Shown piece by piece: positions 60,616-64,000 of a stretch of DNA of 64,000 nucleotides. The stretch covers positions 2,240,980 to 2,304,979 of the forward strand of contig NZ_CP013244.1 of the NCBI RefSeq assembly GCF_001679665.1, in the 5' to 3' direction. Every line of letters begins with the position of its first letter. Within the stretch, counting starts at the first letter, position 1. Origin of the DNA: Candidatus Viadribacter manganicus. Its GTDB lineage: Bacteria; Pseudomonadota; Alphaproteobacteria; Caulobacterales; Aquidulcibacteraceae. A model generated the notes under the pieces. That model made no database searches. It was not told the origin of the DNA and saw nothing but the letters and a program-made list of their open reading frames with translations. The position numbers and the translations under genes were made by a program.

Positions 60616-62373
60616 ATGAAACGTGTAATTCTGGGCGCCGCTCTGGCGATCACATTTGCCGCCTCAGCCGCCGCGCAAACGACAAGCGCGGACTTGTCTC
60701 GCTTGTTCGAGGATGAGCGGGCGTTCGTTTATCGCGAGGATCCTCTCAGCGCGACCAGCGCCGGCATTCACGACTATGACGACCGTCTGCCATCGGTGAC
60801 ACCCGAAACGAACGCCCGGCAATTGCGTGAGAACCAAGCCTTTCTCACTCGCCTTCACGCCATCAATCGCGGTCAGCTCACGCACCAAGAGCAAGTGAGT
60901 TACGATCTGTTCGACTTCATGGTCGGACAGCGCGTTCGGCTCGGGCGCTATGACGATTGGCGCTTGCCGCTCAACAGCGATAGCGGATTCTACTCGGAAA
61001 TCCTTTTGCTCGACGATTTGCAATCGCCGCGCACGGTGCGCGACTATGAGAACTACATCGCGCGCCTCAATGATACACCGCGCTATTTCCGCGAGCAGAT
61101 CGCGAACATGCGTCAAGGCTTGCGCGATGGCTTCACGCTCCCGCGCGAGATCGTTGCGGGTGTCTCCCAGGTGATCGGCGCGTTTCACTACGAGAACGCA
61201 GAAGCGATGGGGTTGTATGCGCCCTTCGCCAATTTTCCAGCGAGCGTGCCGGAAAGTGAACGCGCGCGACTGCGCGAAGCAGGGCGCGCTGCGCTTACAA
61301 ACAGTGTGATTCCGGCGTTCGATGAATTCCGCGTATTCTTTCAGAACGAGTATGCGCCGCGCACGCGCACCACCATCGCCGCGCAACGACTGCCGAATGG
61401 CCGCGCTTACTACGCTGACCTAGTCCGCTATTACACGACGTTGCCGGATGCGACGCCGCAGAGCATTCATCAAATCGGGCTCAATGAAGTCGCGCGCATT
61501 CGCGCCGCGATGGAAACAGAGATGCGGTCCGCGGGCTTTGACGGTTCGTTCGAGGAATTTCTCGCCTTTCTCCGCGCCGATCCGCAATTCTACGCGACGA
61601 CGCCGGAGCAATTGTTGCGCGAAGCGGCGTGGATCACGCGCGAGATCGATGCGCAGATGCCGAATTATTTCGGCCATATCCCGCGTCGTCCGTACACGGT
61701 GCAGCCGGTGCCGGCGGAAATTGCCCCGAACTATACGGGTGGACGTTATAGCGGCGGCCGTCTCGAACAAGCTGGTGAGTATTGGGTCAATACCTACGCG
61801 CTGAACACGCGTCCACTGTATGTGCTGCCGTCGCTTACGGCGCACGAGGCCGCGCCGGGGCACCACACGCAAATTTCGCTGGCGCGCGAACTCACCGATT
61901 TGCCGTCGTTCCGTGGCACGTTCTATCCGCACGCGTTCGGCGAAGGCTGGGGTCTCTATTCGGAGCGGCTCGGCGAAGAGATGGGCATCTACCACACGCC
62001 GTATCAGCGTTTCGGGCGTCTCACGTATGAGATGTGGCGCGCCTGCCGCCTTGTCGTTGACACAGGGATGCATTCGATGGGTTGGTCACGCCAGCGCGCG
62101 CTTGACTACCTCGCCGCCAACACCGCGCTCTCGACGCATGAAATCCGCACTGAAGTCGATCGCTATATCGGCTGGCCGGGGCAGGCGCTCGCTTACAAGA
62201 TTGGCGAGTTGAAGATCGTCGAACTTCGTCAACGCGTCGAGGTGGCGCTCGGCGATAGCTTTGACGTGCGCGCCTTTCATGACGCCGTGCTGGCAAATGG
62301 CGGCGTGACGCTTCCGGTTTTGGAACAACAGATCGACGAGTACATCGCGGCGTCGCAGCTGCAGCAGCCCTAA
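60616..62373 (+). CDS. Secreted DUF885 zinc metallopeptidase-like protein
   Basis: 585 residues with a signal peptide (MKRVILGAALAITFAASAAA) and cleavage after AAA. The C-terminal half contains the family signature LTAHEAAPGHHTQ at about residues 405-417 and GEGWGLYSERLGEEMG at about 438-453, which give a HEXXH-like zinc site plus the third Glu. DUF885 proteins are predicted peptidases, some acting on short peptides. Behind a hydroxyproline cluster this may release Hyp-containing peptides; this link is inference. It abuts upp tail to tail with no spacer. Confidence 0.87.
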   Translation: MKRVILGAALAITFAASAAAQTTSADLSRLFEDERAFVYREDPLSATSAGIHDYDDRLPSVTPETNARQLRENQAFLTRLHAINRGQLTHQEQVSYDLFDFMVGQRVRLGRYDDWRLPLNSDSGFYSEILLLDDLQSPRTVRDYENYIARLNDTPRYFREQIANMRQGLRDGFTLPREIVAGVSQVIGAFHYENAEAMGLYAPFANFPASVPESERARLREAGRAALTNSVIPAFDEFRVFFQNEYAPRTRTTIAAQRLPNGRAYYADLVRYYTTLPDATPQSIHQIGLNEVARIRAAMETEMRSAGFDGSFEEFLAFLRADPQFYATTPEQLLREAAWITREIDAQMPNYFGHIPRRPYTVQPVPAEIAPNYTGGRYSGGRLEQAGEYWVNTYALNTRPLYVLPSLTAHEAAPGHHTQISLARELTDLPSFRGTFYPHAFGEGWGLYSERLGEEMGIYHTPYQRFGRLTYEMWRACRLVVDTGMHSMGWSRQRALDYLAANTALSTHEIRTEVDRYIGWPGQALAYKIGELKIVELRQRVEVALGDSFDVRAFHDAVLANGGVTLPVLEQQIDEYIAASQLQQP

Positions 62374-63003
62374 CTACTTCGTGCCGTAGATCCGGTCGCC
62401 GGCGTCGCCGAGGCCTGGCACGATGTAGCTGTGGTCGTTCAGGCGCTCATCAATCGCGGCGGTCCAGATCGGCACGTCCGGATGATGGCTTCGCACGACA
62501 TCGATGCCTTCGGGCGCCGCGAGAACACATGCGAAGCGAATATCCTTCACACCATGCTCCTTGATCCGGTCGAGCGCGGCGACGGCCGTGTGACCGGTCG
62601 CGAGCATCGGATCGATCAGGATGACCATACGGTCGGCGACATCGCTCGGCGCTTTGAAGTAGTACTCAACGGCCTTTAGTGTTTTTGGATCGCGATAAAG
62701 CCCGATGTGCGCCACGCGCGCGGACGGCACCAATTCGAGCATGCCGTCGAGCAGACCCATACCAGCGCGCAGGATTGGCGCAAATACCAGTTTCTTTCCT
62801 GCAAGCCGCTTGCCGTGTGTTGGGGCGACGGGTGTTTCGATGGCAACATCCTCAAGCGGCAGATCGCGCGTTACTTCATAGCAAAGCAACAAACTGATCT
62901 CGCGCAGCAGTTCGCGAAACGAGCGTGTCGAAGTTTCCTTGTCGCGCAGGATGGTGAGCTTGTGCTGCACCAAAGGGTGATCGACGATCGTTACGCCTTG
63001 CAT
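62374..63003 (-). CDS. upp: Uracil phosphoribosyltransferase
   Basis: 209-residue enzyme joining uracil and PRPP to UMP. The PRPP-binding motif [12 protein letters not shown] is at 129-140. [16 protein letters not shown] at 73-88 and the C-terminal uracil contact [11 protein letters not shown] complete the signature. The ATG at 63003 shares one base with the stop of the DUF1688 gene (TGATG), so it is translated by coupling. The usual role is pyrimidine salvage; with a DUF1688 gene it more likely supplies the URC uracil-catabolic route. Confidence 0.94.
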   Translation of the reverse strand: MQGVTIVDHPLVQHKLTILRDKETSTRSFRELLREISLLLCYEVTRDLPLEDVAIETPVAPTHGKRLAGKKLVFAPILRAGMGLLDGMLELVPSARVAHIGLYRDPKTLKAVEYYFKAPSDVADRMVILIDPMLATGHTAVAALDRIKEHGVKDIRFACVLAAPEGIDVVRSHHPDVPIWTAAIDERLNDHSYIVPGLGDAGDRIYGTK

Positions 63004-64000
63004 CAAAACACCGTGCCATCGCTGTGAATGAGGAGCGGCGGTCCGCCGTTTGGCCGCTTCTTGCGCGCCACCTCGCGGCCCGCCGCCCAAGTGCCGCCTT
63101 CGAGGACGCGCGCCAGCGGAAGCGCGTCCGCACTTACGCCCAATCGTTCCCGGACCAGCGGCGCTATGCGATCGAGCAACGCCACCGTGAGTGAGCGCCA
63201 CGCGACAACGGCGGGGTCGTTGACGTTGTAAACCAGTGCGCGTGGATCGCGGGGTTCAAGTACGCCCATATCGATGAACAAACCGCCGTTGCGATACTCG
63301 GCAAGTCCGGTCAGCCCATCGATATCGACGACACGGACGCTAGCCGCTTCGAGTGGCTCGATTAGAGAGTAGGCAAGCCACTGCGACAGTTTGTGCAGCG
63401 GCGTATAGCCGAGCTGCGGATGTGGCCAGCAATCACCGAGCGATACGCCATCCAAGTGCGGGCGGTGTTCCCAGATTGGACCAAGGCCGGCCAGCAGCGC
63501 TTCAAGAATTGCCGGCGCCGGCAACACGCCCGCAATCGCTTGCGCCTTCAAGATATCGAACAAACCACCTGGCCGCGGCGCGTCGTTGAGCGCAAAGATG
63601 CGCGGCGCCGCGTCGACGGTTTGACCAAGCCGATTGAGCAAGCGGGCGCGGCCCGCAAGCCCTTCAAGCCCATTGTCCGCTCTCACTTGGAAGGCATCGG
63701 CCAGCGCATGTTCGTCCATGCGCGCCAGCCCCTCCGCATCGGCGCGCAGCGGATCGGCAGGCTCTGCAGAGAAGCCGCCCCATTCGAACAACCGCAAGCT
63801 CGCGAGCGCTAAGCCCTCTGAGCGCGATGCGACGAGATCGGAGCTTGGATCCTTGTAGCGCCATGTCGCGCCGGCGCCGGCGTCAAGCAGAACTGAGGTG
63901 ATCGCGAGATCGAAATAGGCGCGCGCCTTTGCGTCGGCGTCGCGCCAATGCGCTTCCTTTGCGATGTCTGTCCATAGATCACGACCGCCCAAAACGAAAT
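63003..64000 (-). CDS. DUF1688 protein (Urc4-like, uracil catabolism), N-terminus outside window
   Basis: 332 codons are visible; the frame is open through the window end. A soluble protein with [40 protein letters not shown] and [20 protein letters not shown]. This matches DUF1688, the family of the fungal URC4 gene. Bacterial homologues are typically encoded beside upp and GTP-cyclohydrolase-II-like URC1 genes. The chemical role of Urc4 is not established. The upstream continuation should show whether a URC1-like gene is present. Confidence 0.85.
   Translation of the reverse strand, partial: FVLGGRDLWTDIAKEAHWRDADAKARAYFDLAITSVLLDAGAGATWRYKDPSSDLVASRSEGLALASLRLFEWGGFSAEPADPLRADAEGLARMDEHALADAFQVRADNGLEGLAGRARLLNRLGQTVDAAPRIFALNDAPRPGGLFDILKAQAIAGVLPAPAILEALLAGLGPIWEHRPHLDGVSLGDCWPHPQLGYTPLHKLSQWLAYSLIEPLEAASVRVVDIDGLTGLAEYRNGGLFIDMGVLEPRDPRALVYNVNDPAVVAWRSLTVALLDRIAPLVRERLGVSADALPLARVLEGGTWAAGREVARKKRPNGGPPLLIHSDGTVF

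Noticed and set aside
1..64000. CRISPR array, tRNA, rRNA, insertion sequences
   Set aside because: No regularly spaced repeats, no cloverleaf-like or rRNA-like sequence, and no transposase or terminal inverted repeats were recognised by eye. A dedicated scan would be needed to exclude a single tRNA-like element.

Overview
The window looks like the chromosome of a GC-rich alphaproteobacterium. The evidence is a strong G/C third-position bias, an XRE-regulator remnant of the alphaproteobacterial FQQIQKYE type, abundant 4-base ATGA overlaps between genes, a TonB-dependent receptor with a spinster-type MFS transporter, an EF-G-like GTPase and a KorAB system. Caulobacterales or Hyphomonadaceae-like bacteria are the best guess, but this is inference. 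No rRNA, tRNA, CRISPR array, insertion sequence or prophage was seen. Most of the window is ordinary chromosomal metabolism.

Left third (1-24900). A minus-strand operon runs from a succinate-semialdehyde-type dehydrogenase through a small membrane protein and a GIY-YIG protein into a sterol-desaturase gene cut by the window edge. Next come a universal stress protein, a short membrane ORF and clpB, then a coupled PAP2 phosphatase/pirin/lipoprotein set, a MerR-TipAS regulator with a MerR-type promoter, a bacteriohemerythrin, and an EF-G-like GTPase lacking the catalytic histidine. A decayed XRE/PAS regulator region follows, then an EamA transporter, a family of tiny lipoproteins, an acyl-CoA dehydrogenase/GDPD operon, an inositol-phosphatase-family enzyme, a soluble CapD-like dehydratase, and a TetR-controlled ABC-2 efflux operon with a perfect operator palindrome.

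Middle third (24900-45060). A spinster-like MFS transporter, a TonB receptor and an alpha/beta hydrolase lie on the minus strand. A TetR regulator with an acyl-CoA synthetase, a Tat-type lipoprotein resembling PL10 pectate lyase, a class III nucleotidyl cyclase fused to a SUMF1/FGE-like sensor domain, and a CpdA-like phosphodiesterase lie on the plus strand. After a gene-poor stretch comes a two-gene island (36115-37694) of an unrecognised basic 385-residue protein overlapping a Phd/YefM-type antitoxin; this is the best candidate for something undescribed. The glutathione-dependent formaldehyde pathway (frmA, a broken GFA-type gene, a secreted protein, fghA) follows, then a 1201-residue DUF2339 membrane protein and an FAH-family hydrolase.

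Right third (45057-64000). A four-gene coupled operon joins ATP-dependent 5-oxoprolinase, the DUF969/DUF979 permease pair and a DUF2891 protein. A NADPH/ferredoxin oxidoreductase plus KorA and KorB forms a complete 2-oxoacid:ferredoxin oxidoreductase unit. A divergent hydroxyproline-catabolism cluster (D-amino-acid dehydrogenase, DHDPS-family deaminase, two-cysteine epimerase) leads into a TauE-like permease and a DUF885 peptidase. The window ends in upp and a DUF1688/Urc4-like gene, an arrangement pointing to the URC route of uracil catabolism.
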